Shown here: positions 27,437-35,886 of the stretch, piece after piece
Layout: the number at the start of each line of letters is the position of its first letter
Numbering within the stretch: the stretch's first letter is position 1
NCBI RefSeq assembly: GCF_021278025.1
Contig: NZ_JAIBHJ010000032.1
Span: 1 to 41,979 of the forward strand
Direction of reading: 5' to 3'
DNA from: Motilimonas sp. E26
GTDB lineage: Bacteria; Pseudomonadota; Gammaproteobacteria; Enterobacterales; CBDFNC01
DNA length: 41,979 bases
Position numbers and translations under genes: made by a program
The notes under the pieces: model-generated
The model's input: only the letters and a program-made list of their open reading frames with translations
Databases searched by the model: none
Told to the model about the DNA's origin: nothing

Positions 27437-28966
27437 TTAGGTTACTTTTTTGTTTAAGGTCAGTGAATACAAATCATGACGGCGATCTTTCATGGTGGTT
27501 ACGCTGCCATGACTGTGTAAGGCTTTAAGCAAATCGAGATTGACATCCACAATGACGCTCATTTCTGAATTGGGTGTCGCTTCGGCTTTGATCCCGGTAT
27601 TTGGGAACGCAAAGTCCGATGGTGTAAACAAAGCAGATTGTGCATATTGAATATCCATGTTGTTAACCTTAGCCAAGTTACCCACCGCACCAGCAATAGC
27701 CACGTAACACTCATTTTCAATCGCCCTAGCCATCGCGCAATGTCGCACACGGGTATAGCCATTTTGCGTGTCAGTCAAAAAGGGCACGAATAATATATTC
27801 ATACCCTGATCTGCCAGTAGCCTTGCGTACTCTGGAAATTCAACATCGTAACAAATCATGATGCCAATTTTGCCGCAGTCGGTATCAAACACTCGGATAT
27901 TTTGTCCACCCGTCATGATCCAGTTTCGGTCTTCTGACGGTGTGATATGTATTTTATCGTAGCGCTCCCATGTACCATCTCGGCGACATAAAAAGCCCGA
28001 GTTATAGAGCTCAGTGCCATTTAGAAATGGCATACTGCCAGTAATAATATTGATGTTGTACTTAATCGCAAATTCAACAAACTTGTCACGAATGGCTTCA
28101 GTAAACTCAGCCAATTTACGAATGGTTTCAGGAATACTTAAGTGATGAAACTGCGCCATTAATGGTGCATTAAACAACTCGGGGAATAGGATAAAATCAC
28201 TTTCATAATCGGATACAGCGTCGACAAAGAATTCGGCTTGTTCAAATAAGTCTTCCAAGCCAGACATTTGTCGCATTTGCCATTGCACCAAGCCTAAACG
28301 CACCTCCGACTTTGGCGCATTAATCAGTTTAACCGAGCGGGTGTAGTAAATATTTGGCCACTCGATAAGCGTGGCGTATTCATGGGATTCAACGTCGCCG
28401 GCAAGGTAGTTTTGTAATAATTTCCGAACATGAAAATCATTTGCCAACTGAAAGCTTAAAACCGGATCGTGTATTTCTTTTACCTTAACTTTTTCAATGT
28501 ATTCCTTAGCCGTCATTTTATCTGCAACTTTACTGTAACCTGGCATCCGACCGCCAGCCACAATCGCTCGTAAATTGAGGTTTTCGCATAATTCTTTACG
28601 GGCGCCATACAACCGCCGAGCTAAACGCATGCCTCGGTATTCTGGGTGAATAAAAACTTCAATGCCATATAACACATCGCCATCGGGGTCGTGGTGGGTA
28701 AACGTCATCTTTGAGGTAATTTCATCATAAGTATGATCATCACCAAATTTGCTGTAATTAATGATCAGTGAAAATGCGCACCCAACCACTTTACCGTCCA
28801 CGCAAATACATATTTGACCTTTAGGGAAACGGGTGAGTAATGCATCTAAGGCTTTTTCATCCCATGCATTTAGCTCTTCTACAGGGTAAACGTCCGCGCA
28901 TGCATTTCTTAGTTCTTCCATGTCAGCTTTGCTTAGATGACGCACTTCTATATGATTCGAACCCAT
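27437..28966 (-). CDS. GNAT acetyltransferase / carbon-nitrogen hydrolase fusion protein
   Basis: A 509-residue two-domain protein. Residues about 1-205 are a GNAT N-acetyltransferase-like domain with the acyl-CoA loop near 'HPEYRGMRLARRLYGAR'. Residues about 222-505 are a nitrilase-superfamily domain with the complete catalytic triad: E263 ('FPELF'), K338 ('YDKIH') and C372 ('MICYDVEFPEY'). The second domain should hydrolyse an amide or nitrile and the first should transfer an acyl group, so a two-step modification of one small amine or amide is likely. The fusion is recurrent in proteobacteria and Firmicutes, but no substrate is established that I can cite. It is a single gene divergent from the MscS gene. 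Confidence 0.9.
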   Translation of the reverse strand: MGSNHIEVRHLSKADMEELRNACADVYPVEELNAWDEKALDALLTRFPKGQICICVDGKVVGCAFSLIINYSKFGDDHTYDEITSKMTFTHHDPDGDVLYGIEVFIHPEYRGMRLARRLYGARKELCENLNLRAIVAGGRMPGYSKVADKMTAKEYIEKVKVKEIHDPVLSFQLANDFHVRKLLQNYLAGDVESHEYATLIEWPNIYYTRSVKLINAPKSEVRLGLVQWQMRQMSGLEDLFEQAEFFVDAVSDYESDFILFPELFNAPLMAQFHHLSIPETIRKLAEFTEAIRDKFVEFAIKYNINIITGSMPFLNGTELYNSGFLCRRDGTWERYDKIHITPSEDRNWIMTGGQNIRVFDTDCGKIGIMICYDVEFPEYARLLADQGMNILFVPFLTDTQNGYTRVRHCAMARAIENECYVAIAGAVGNLAKVNNMDIQYAQSALFTPSDFAFPNTGIKAEATPNSEMSVIVDVNLDLLKALHSHGSVTTMKDRRHDLYSLTLNKKVT

Positions 28967-29098
28967 GTTATTCCTTGACTTAAATAAAATAAATTGTCAG
29001 CTATAACCATATACTATTAAATTGAACAATAAAGTGAGTGATTGGTGATTATTTGCCCTTTCATGGATCTGACAATAAAAGCAGCTAAAGCTGAATAG

Positions 29099-29122
29099 GC
29101 ATCTTCAAGTTGATTGGGTATA
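29099..29122 (-). repeat. TATACCC dispersed repeat, copy 3
   Basis: On the minus strand, TATACCCA-AT-CAACTT-GA-AGATGC matches the copies at 24161 and 13665. It sits 38 bp before the mscS start codon. Confidence 0.6.
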
Positions 29123-29160
29123 AACAACTTAGTCGATTATGTCATCGAGAGAGAATCAAT

Positions 29161-30027
29161 ATGGACTTAGAACTGGTCAAAAACGCACTGTCTTTTGTGC
29201 TATTTAACTATAGCGGTAGCCCTATCACAGTGGCTCAGTTAATGCTTGTACCTTGTTTACTCGTGTTGACTTGGTACTTAGTTAGCCGCTTAGGCAGACT
29301 GATCCGAAAAGCACTTCAAGCACGTAATGTTAGCCCTGATGCAGTGCATTTGTTTTCTCGAATTTATCTCGTGCTCACCATTACTATTTTAGTGATCACC
29401 AGTTTAGAGGTGCTTAATATTCCCCTCACAGCCTTTGCTTTCGTTTCGGGTGCGATTGCCATTGGCGTTGGCTTTGGCGCACAAAACATCATTAATAATT
29501 TCATCAGTGGCTGGATTTTAATGTGGGAGCGCCCCATTCGCATTGGTGATTTTCTCGAAGTGGGTGAAGCGCGCGGTGTGGTTGAGAGTATTAATACTCG
29601 CTCTACCCTGATCCGCCGTAATGATGGTGTGCATATGTTAGTGCCTAACAGCCAATTGCTTGAAAATACAGTGACAAACTGGACCTTGATTGATAATAAC
29701 GCGCGCTCAACCGTTCGTGTCGGCGTCGCCTATGGCGAAGATGTGGTGTTAGTCGCCAAGCTGATACAACAAGTTTTGAATGAAAGAAAAGAAATTCTCA
29801 AGCAACCAGTCGCTTCGGTTATTTTTGAGGACTTTGGTGATAATGCTTTAATTTTTGACGCCGTGTTTTGGATTTGTGCCCATTCAGAAACCGATTTAAG
29901 GATGATTCGCAGTAATATCCGCTTTCGAATTTATGAGCTATTTAATGAACATAATATTGTCATTGCCTTCCCGCAACGTGATGTGCATTTAGATGGTCAA
30001 TTAACCCTAAAGCAAGAAAAAGATTAG
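29161..30027 (+). CDS. Small-conductance mechanosensitive channel (MscS family)
   Basis: A 288-residue channel from the ATG at 29161, chosen because GAGAGAGA lies just upstream; a longer TTG start has no support. It has three TM helices (about 20-42, 60-85 and 92-118), with the pore-lining TM3 rich in Gly and Ala ('AIAIGVGFGAQNIINNFISG' in part). The beta domain carries 'WERPIRIGDFLEVG' and 'LVPNSQLLENTVTNW'. It opens on membrane tension to release solutes on osmotic downshock. The length is close to Escherichia coli MscS. Single-gene unit. Confidence 0.93.
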   Translation: MDLELVKNALSFVLFNYSGSPITVAQLMLVPCLLVLTWYLVSRLGRLIRKALQARNVSPDAVHLFSRIYLVLTITILVITSLEVLNIPLTAFAFVSGAIAIGVGFGAQNIINNFISGWILMWERPIRIGDFLEVGEARGVVESINTRSTLIRRNDGVHMLVPNSQLLENTVTNWTLIDNNARSTVRVGVAYGEDVVLVAKLIQQVLNERKEILKQPVASVIFEDFGDNALIFDAVFWICAHSETDLRMIRSNIRFRIYELFNEHNIVIAFPQRDVHLDGQLTLKQEKD

Positions 30028-30052
30028 TTTTCGCTTTTTCGCCCACACAAAA

Positions 30053-30076
30053 AAACCGGCCGTATTTGGCCGGTTT
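30053..30076. terminator. Bidirectional terminator between mscS and potD
   Basis: AAACCGGCC (30053-30061) pairs with GGCCGGTTT (30068-30076), a 9-bp GC-rich stem with a 6-nt loop. On the minus strand a T7 run follows, which fits the end of potABCD. On the plus strand the T run is short. Confidence 0.85.
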
Positions 30077-30094
30077 GCATTGATAACTCATTAG

Positions 30095-31126
30095 TTAGGA
30101 TTGCTTTTGTTTCAGCATTTGCCAGTATTTCTCATAAATCGCGTTAGCATCGCCAAGGTCGTTATGGAAGCTGCCTTTTTCAAGTACTTCAGCCGGTGGC
30201 ACCACCATCGGATTATTACGTAGCTCTTCACTTAACAGCGGCACCGTTGCTTTGTTTGGTGTTGAGTAACCAATTTCCTCAATGATGATTTTGCCAATTT
30301 CTGGGCGCAATACAAAGTCGATAAACTTATGGGCACCTTCTACGTTGGCTGCGCCTTTTGGAATAACAAAGCTATCAACCCACAGCGTTGCGCCTTCTTC
30401 TGGGTAGATATATGCAACGGTATCCATTTCAACTTGTGCCATATAAGCTTCACCGTTCCACATCACGCCCATGGGCACATTGCCTTGGATCAGTGGACCT
30501 TTTGGTGAATCAGACAAGAATAGTTTTACATTTGGCAGTAAATCAACCAACAGCTCGTATGCTTGACGAATTTCATCTTCGTTACGGGTATTGTTTTCAA
30601 AACCTTTCACTTTTAATGCCATTAAAAAGATGTCACGGACATCGTCTAGCAATAAAATTTGACCTTTGTACTCAGGCTTCCATAAATCGGCCCACTTAGT
30701 AATAGTTTTGGGGTCAATTTCGTCAGTGTTAACGGTGATCGCCGTGCTGCCCCAAAGGTATGGCACACTGTATTGGTTATTAGGGTCATATGATTGATTA
30801 AGTAAGTTTGGCTCTAAGTTACCAAAATTTGTTAATTTAGATTTATCAATGGGCTGGATCAGATCGGCACGTTTCATACGCTCGATAAAAAACGTGGTCG
30901 GAATTGTAAGATCGTAACCTTTCCCTTTTAATAACTGTAACTTAGCAAACATTGACTCATTACTGTCAAACGTCGCCACTTCCACTTCAATGCCCGTTTC
31001 TTTAGTAAATTGCTTTAAAACGGTATCGGGAATGTAATCAGCCCAGTTGTATAACACTACTTTTTCAGCTGCTACTGCAGAAAAACTCATCAGCGTTGCC
31101 GCTGCAAGTGTTAACCATTTATTCAT
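30095..31126 (-). CDS. potD: Polyamine ABC transporter substrate-binding protein PotD
   Basis: A 343-residue periplasmic binding protein with a signal peptide (about residues 1-19, ending 'SAVAA'). The mature start 'EKVVLYNWADYIPDTVLKQF' is the classic beginning of PotD/PotF proteins, and 'PYLWGSTAI' and 'GVMWNGEAY' line the ligand cleft. It binds spermidine or putrescine and delivers it to the membrane complex encoded upstream. It is the last gene of potABCD, 50 bp after potC. Sequence alone does not separate spermidine from putrescine preference. Confidence 0.93.
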   Translation of the reverse strand: MNKWLTLAAATLMSFSAVAAEKVVLYNWADYIPDTVLKQFTKETGIEVEVATFDSNESMFAKLQLLKGKGYDLTIPTTFFIERMKRADLIQPIDKSKLTNFGNLEPNLLNQSYDPNNQYSVPYLWGSTAITVNTDEIDPKTITKWADLWKPEYKGQILLLDDVRDIFLMALKVKGFENNTRNEDEIRQAYELLVDLLPNVKLFLSDSPKGPLIQGNVPMGVMWNGEAYMAQVEMDTVAYIYPEEGATLWVDSFVIPKGAANVEGAHKFIDFVLRPEIGKIIIEEIGYSTPNKATVPLLSEELRNNPMVVPPAEVLEKGSFHNDLGDANAIYEKYWQMLKQKQS

Positions 31127-31176
31127 TTGTTTGTTCCTTTATACGCAAATGATTGCAAAAGTATATTTAAGCATCA

Positions 31177-31947
31177 CTATTTACGCTTGTAGCGCAGTAA
31201 TAGCTGTGAAATAACGATTAAGACTACCGAGCCAACAAACAGCAAGGTAGAAATGGCATTGACCTCTGGCGACACACCGACCCGCACCATGGAATACACT
31301 TTTAACGGTAATATTTCATAGCCCGGCCCGGTGACAAAGGCGCTAACAATCACATCATCAATTGATAAGGTGAAACTGAGTAACCAACCCGATGCCACTG
31401 CTGGCAAAATCATAGGCAGGATAATTTTGCTAAACACTTGCCACTCATTAGCGCCCAAATCGCGCGCGGCTTCGGTGACCGACATGTCTAAACCCTTAAG
31501 CCTTGAGAACACATTAATGATCACAAACGGTAAGCAAAAAGTAATGTGCGCTATCAATAAGGAAATATAGCCAAGCTCTATCCCTAAGGTGACAAATAAG
31601 ATCAGCAGCGCAATGGCCATCACGATATCAGGCGTTAACATACTGACAAACACTAAAGACGATACTGCGCCTTTGCCGTAAAAACGATACCGCTGCAATG
31701 CCACCGCTGCTAACGTACCAATTACGGTGGCCGCAGTGGCACTGGTGATACCAACAACCAATGAGTGCCAAGCGGCTTGCATCAAGGCATCGTTTTCAAA
31801 TAACTTTTCGTACCATTTAAAGGTAAACCCTTGCCATTTATTGCCATATCGTGAGCCATTTACCGAGTTCACCATTAAGACAAAAATCGGGCTGTAAACA
31901 TAAAACAGCACTAAGCCAATAAAGCTTAATTTAAAAATCCGAGTCAT
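31177..31947 (-). CDS. potC: Polyamine ABC transporter permease PotC
   Basis: A 256-residue inner-membrane permease with six TM helices. The EAA loop that contacts the ATPase is 'EAARDLGANEWQVFSKIILP'. It pairs with PotB to form the channel. It overlaps the end of potB by 17 nt, which shows translational coupling. Confidence 0.93.
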   Translation of the reverse strand: MTRIFKLSFIGLVLFYVYSPIFVLMVNSVNGSRYGNKWQGFTFKWYEKLFENDALMQAAWHSLVVGITSATAATVIGTLAAVALQRYRFYGKGAVSSLVFVSMLTPDIVMAIALLILFVTLGIELGYISLLIAHITFCLPFVIINVFSRLKGLDMSVTEAARDLGANEWQVFSKIILPMILPAVASGWLLSFTLSIDDVIVSAFVTGPGYEILPLKVYSMVRVGVSPEVNAISTLLFVGSVVLIVISQLLLRYKRK

Positions 31948-32803
31948 TTATGCCCCCTTGACGGTTAGACAACTTAGTGGCTCGGTAATAAAGCCAGAGC
32001 ATAAATGACAGCAGTAATATCATTAGTACACTTAGGGCTGCGCCAAACGGCCAGTCTCGGGTTTGAATAAATTGATTTTTTATCACGTTACCCAGTAATG
32101 CGTGTTTCGAGCCACCCAATAAATCGGCGACAAAAAACATGCCCATAGCTGGTAAAATCACCATCAAACTGCCCGCAACAATGCCCGGCAAGGTTAACGG
32201 CAAGGTGATGCGCCATAGCCGTTGCGCGGCGTTGGCACCTAAATCTTTGGCCGCATCCAATAAACGTAAGTCTAGTTTTTCCATCGCCGAATAAATCGGT
32301 AAGATCATAAACGGCAATAAGATGTAACTCAGACCAAAGATCACCGCAAACGGGGTGTACAATAAGTCTAACGGTTTATCAATCAGCCCTATCCCTAACA
32401 TGGCATCGTTAATCAAACCTTTCTTACCCAGCAGGTATTGAATGGCATAGATACGCACTAACGAGTTAGTCCAAAAGGGTACGATTAATAAGAATAAGAT
32501 GATCGGACGCCATTTACTTGGCAAGCTCATCAGACACATCACAAAAGGATAAGCAATTGCCAAACAAATACTTGCCGTGATCAGCGCCATCGACAATGAG
32601 TCCCACAGCAAACTTATAAAGCTTGGGTCAAACACGCTGCGCCAGCCATCAAGACTGAATTCAAAACGAATTAAAAAGTCTGGGTCGCGGGTTAAAAAGC
32701 TGGTGACTAATACCATTAAACTCGGCACTAATACGAACAGAGCCAACCAGCTAGTGGCAAGGCCTATCGCCCAGAACCGAAATTGATTAATTTGCATCTT
32801 CAT
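31931..32803 (-). CDS. potB: Polyamine ABC transporter permease PotB
   Basis: A 290-residue inner-membrane permease with six TM helices and an EAA-like loop '[20 protein letters not shown]'. Its start overlaps the end of potA by 17 nt. Two in-frame Met codons (residues 1 and 3) are possible starts. It is the PotB-type partner by order and by similarity to PotB. Confidence 0.93.
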   Translation of the reverse strand: MKMQINQFRFWAIGLATSWLALFVLVPSLMVLVTSFLTRDPDFLIRFEFSLDGWRSVFDPSFISLLWDSLSMALITASICLAIAYPFVMCLMSLPSKWRPIILFLLIVPFWTNSLVRIYAIQYLLGKKGLINDAMLGIGLIDKPLDLLYTPFAVIFGLSYILLPFMILPIYSAMEKLDLRLLDAAKDLGANAAQRLWRITLPLTLPGIVAGSLMVILPAMGMFFVADLLGGSKHALLGNVIKNQFIQTRDWPFGAALSVLMILLLSFMLWLYYRATKLSNRQGGINDSDF

Positions 32804-33893
32804 ACGGCAACACCACTTCCCAGCCTGTCGTCCATTGCAACGCTACTTTTTGTTCTAAGCGATAGTCAAAATCCGGATCATCTTCATCAAAAAATTCACT
32901 GGCGATCACTTTCGTCCCCGACGCTAAACGAATGTAAGAATCCAAGGTTTTACCTTTGTAATTACATTCATAAATTTGCCCTTCAACGTGCACCGTATTC
33001 AGGGCTAAATCAGGCTTAGTTAAACGCACATCTTCGGGGCGAAGTAGCACATGAACTTTGTCATTCGCGGCAAACGGATAATCGGTTTTCACTACCCAAT
33101 CAGCGCCTTCGGCGATCACTTCTACGTGATCGTTATCAATGCGGCGCACCACATGGCCATCAAATTGATTAATTTCACCAATAAAACGGGCGACAAACAA
33201 ATTGGCGGGATTCTCGTAGATTTCACGCGGTGTTCCTATTTGTTGCACTTTGCCTTTGTTAAGCACCACAATGCGATCTGACATAGACAAGGCTTCTTCT
33301 TGATCGTGCGTGACATAAACAAAAGTGATGTTCAATTGGCGTTGTAAGCGTTTTAGCTCAATTTGCATTTCTTGACGAAGTTTGTAGTCAAGGGCACTAA
33401 GGGACTCATCCAATAACAATAAACGTGGACGGTTAACCACCGCGCGAGCAATGGCAACACGCTGCTGTTGGCCGCCAGATAATTGATGCGGTTTACGCTG
33501 GGCAAAACTGTCAAGGCGCACCATGCGTAGGGCTTCATCGACACGAGTGTTGATTTCAGCTTTCGCTACCTTGTGCATTTTTAAGCCAAACGCAACATTT
33601 TCATATACCGTCATATGAGGAAATAAAGCATAGCTTTGAAACACAGTATTAACCGGACGCTGCTCAGCTTTAAGTACTGAAAGGTTTTGCTGATCGAGCA
33701 TGACCGAGCCACAATCTTCTTGTTCAAAACCTGCAATAATGCGCAGTACCGTGGTTTTACCACAGCCTGAGGGGCCTAATAAGGTGAGGAACTCACCATC
33801 ATAAATAGTGAGATCTAACGCGTCGAGCACCGTGTTGTCGGCAAACGTTTTACTGATCCCAGAGAGTTGCAAAAGAGGTTGATACTCAGTCAC
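32787..33893 (-). CDS. potA: Polyamine ABC transporter ATPase PotA
   Basis: A 368-residue ABC ATPase, first gene of the importer operon. Walker A is 'GPSGCGKT' (40-47), the signature is 'LSGGQQQR', Walker B is '[12 protein letters not shown]' and the switch His is in '[10 protein letters not shown]'. The 'DESLSALD' form, with Ser where most importers have Pro, is also seen in Escherichia coli PotA. A C-terminal TOBE-type regulatory domain (about 240-365) follows. It powers uptake of spermidine/putrescine through PotBC. A 673-bp intergenic region upstream must hold its promoter. Confidence 0.95.
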   Translation of the reverse strand: MTEYQPLLQLSGISKTFADNTVLDALDLTIYDGEFLTLLGPSGCGKTTVLRIIAGFEQEDCGSVMLDQQNLSVLKAEQRPVNTVFQSYALFPHMTVYENVAFGLKMHKVAKAEINTRVDEALRMVRLDSFAQRKPHQLSGGQQQRVAIARAVVNRPRLLLLDESLSALDYKLRQEMQIELKRLQRQLNITFVYVTHDQEEALSMSDRIVVLNKGKVQQIGTPREIYENPANLFVARFIGEINQFDGHVVRRIDNDHVEVIAEGADWVVKTDYPFAANDKVHVLLRPEDVRLTKPDLALNTVHVEGQIYECNYKGKTLDSYIRLASGTKVIASEFFDEDDPDFDYRLEQKVALQWTTGWEVVLPYEDAN

Positions 33894-33924
33894 AGTCTAT
33901 ATTCCAAATGGGTAGCCATGTCGG

Positions 33925-33946
33925 TTATTCATTTCAAGATGAATAA
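33925..33946. repeat. Perfect hairpin upstream of potA
   Basis: TTATTCAT (33925-33932) and ATGAATAA (33939-33946) form a perfect 8-bp stem with loop TTCAAG, 32 bp before the potA start codon. It may be a leader stem or an operator for control of polyamine uptake. Nothing more can be said. Confidence 0.4.
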
Positions 33947-34523
33947 TGCCAATGGGCTGTCAAAATAACCTTGGCATGCACCCACACCAAGAATGATAAA
34001 TCGTGTCATTTTTATTTACACTTCAAACGGGATAGCGTTGAAGTGTTAGCCTAGCTTGCGCTATTGCTGGCTATTTTATTACGTTATTTTGCCCTGAGAT
34101 TTGGCCTCAGTGTGGCATCAAGCAAGACGTAGGCACGCTGCTGATTTTTCGGCATTTTAACTTGAAAAGCGCTAAACACAACAATTATATACCGCTTCAG
34201 AAAAAATAATTTAAACCAATTAAATTCAACAACTTAAACACAGTAATTTTTCCTCTTTACAGCAACTGTAGGGTACAAAGGGCAATCAACAGCTAATGGT
34301 AATCATAAATTACCTGCTTACTCATCACCTAAAGAATCGTCATTCATGCAACAAATATCTGGCCAATAAGGCACGCAGATGAATGCAGTTCCGATGATGA
34401 CGAGCAATAAAACATAGCTATTTACCCTCTCACAAAAGTGCAAAGATCCGAACCATTCAATTAGATCACATTTTTTGTGTTTTTTTTGCACAGCTGACTT
34501 GACCAACAATTTATCTCGATATA

Positions 34524-34539
34524 CTGTATACATATACAG
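34524..34539 (+). promoter_or_regulatory. LexA (SOS) box of sulA
   Basis: CTGTATACATATACAG matches the Escherichia coli LexA consensus (CTG-N10-CAG with an alternating TA centre) almost perfectly. It lies 27 bp before the sulA start codon. A TTGACC -35 candidate (34499-34504) and a TACTGT -10 candidate (34522-34527) place it over the promoter, as expected for repression by LexA. Confidence 0.92.
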
Positions 34540-34566
34540 CATGTATATTTAAACAAGAGGCGAACT

Positions 34567-35037
34567 ATGCAGCTCATATCTCATTCATTATCTCAGCCAA
34601 ATCTTAAGTCAATGACAATCGATTTTTCCAGTATGATCAATAAATTGGATGAGAAAAGAGCCTTTTCCGAGCAGCCTATCTATCAGCGTGCACGCCATGA
34701 CTCTCTGCTCAATAAATTAATACACTATGGTCAGCAGCCGGGTTGGCTTGTCTTTATTGATCCCCCAGCTAAATTAAATTTACCGCTGTTGGCTAGCTTA
34801 GGTTTGGACTGCCAAAAAATATTATGCATCAAATCACATCAGCAACTTAGTAAGGTACGGTGCTTAGAGTTAGCATTGCAATCTACACACACGCGTTTAG
34901 TAGTTTGCAGTATTGACGGTTTAGAAAGTGCAAGCTTGTCAAAGTTAAAAGCGGCTGCTCGCATAGGCATGGGCTCGGCTATTTTTCTGGATGGAAACGA
35001 TATTGCTCAAGCGCAGCAAACAACTAGATTACATTAG
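34567..35037 (+). CDS. sulA: SulA-like SOS cell-division inhibitor
   Basis: A 156-residue protein whose core aligns with SulA: 'QPGWLVFIDPPAKLN', 'LLASLGLDCQKILCIKSH' and 'CLELALQSTHTRLVVCSID', then a Gly-rich end 'ARIGMGSAIFL'. SulA binds FtsZ monomers and blocks Z-ring assembly after DNA damage. AGAGG precedes the ATG, and the strong LexA box upstream makes SOS control very likely. Unlike Pseudomonas and Shewanella, where sulA follows lexA, this copy stands alone. The identification rests on both similarity and control; overall similarity to Escherichia coli SulA is low. Confidence 0.82.
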   Translation: MQLISHSLSQPNLKSMTIDFSSMINKLDEKRAFSEQPIYQRARHDSLLNKLIHYGQQPGWLVFIDPPAKLNLPLLASLGLDCQKILCIKSHQQLSKVRCLELALQSTHTRLVVCSIDGLESASLSKLKAAARIGMGSAIFLDGNDIAQAQQTTRLH

Positions 35038-35080
35038 AGGCCTAAGTAGTCTAATTCCCCCATACATTTCTATAGGCATA

Positions 35081-35107
35081 AAAAAACCTCCACTAGGGAG
35101 GTTTTTT
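35081..35107. terminator. Bidirectional terminator between sulA and adk
   Basis: AAAAAACCTCC (35081-35091), loop ACTAG, then GGAGGTTTTTT (35097-35107): a stem flanked by A6 and T6, so it ends both convergent transcripts. Confidence 0.9.
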
Positions 35108-35125
35108 ATTAGGTATTATAAATAA

Positions 35126-35797
<672 letters not shown>

Positions 35798-35816
35798 TTA
35801 TAGTTTAAAAATTTAG

Positions 35817-35840
35817 AAGCAGCAATTTACACTGCTGCTT
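35817..35840 (-). terminator. Terminator of the diguanylate cyclase gene
   Basis: AAGCAGC (35817-35823) pairs with GCTGCTT (35834-35840). On the minus strand the stem is followed by CTAAATTTTTAAA, a usable T tract, 46 nt after the stop. Confidence 0.55.
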
Positions 35841-35886
35841 AGAATTACTCAAGTCTATGGCCAAGTTAAGCCTGTTAAACCTTAGT

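Larger units (their letters stand above)
33894..34566. other. Long intergenic region between potA and sulA
   Basis: A 673-bp AT-rich region between two divergent genes. It holds a hairpin repeat at 33925-33946 near the potA start and the LexA box at 34524-34539 near the sulA start. The middle (about 33950-34490) has no convincing gene or RNA. A 74-codon minus-strand frame (34318-34542) with one hydrophobic stretch is noted but judged doubtful. Confidence 0.6.

Noticed and set aside
34318-34542. 74-codon minus-strand frame with one hydrophobic stretch
   Set aside because: Its start codon lies next to the LexA box, no ribosome binding site is visible, composition follows the AT-rich intergenic DNA, and no family is recognised. 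Possible but unsupported.
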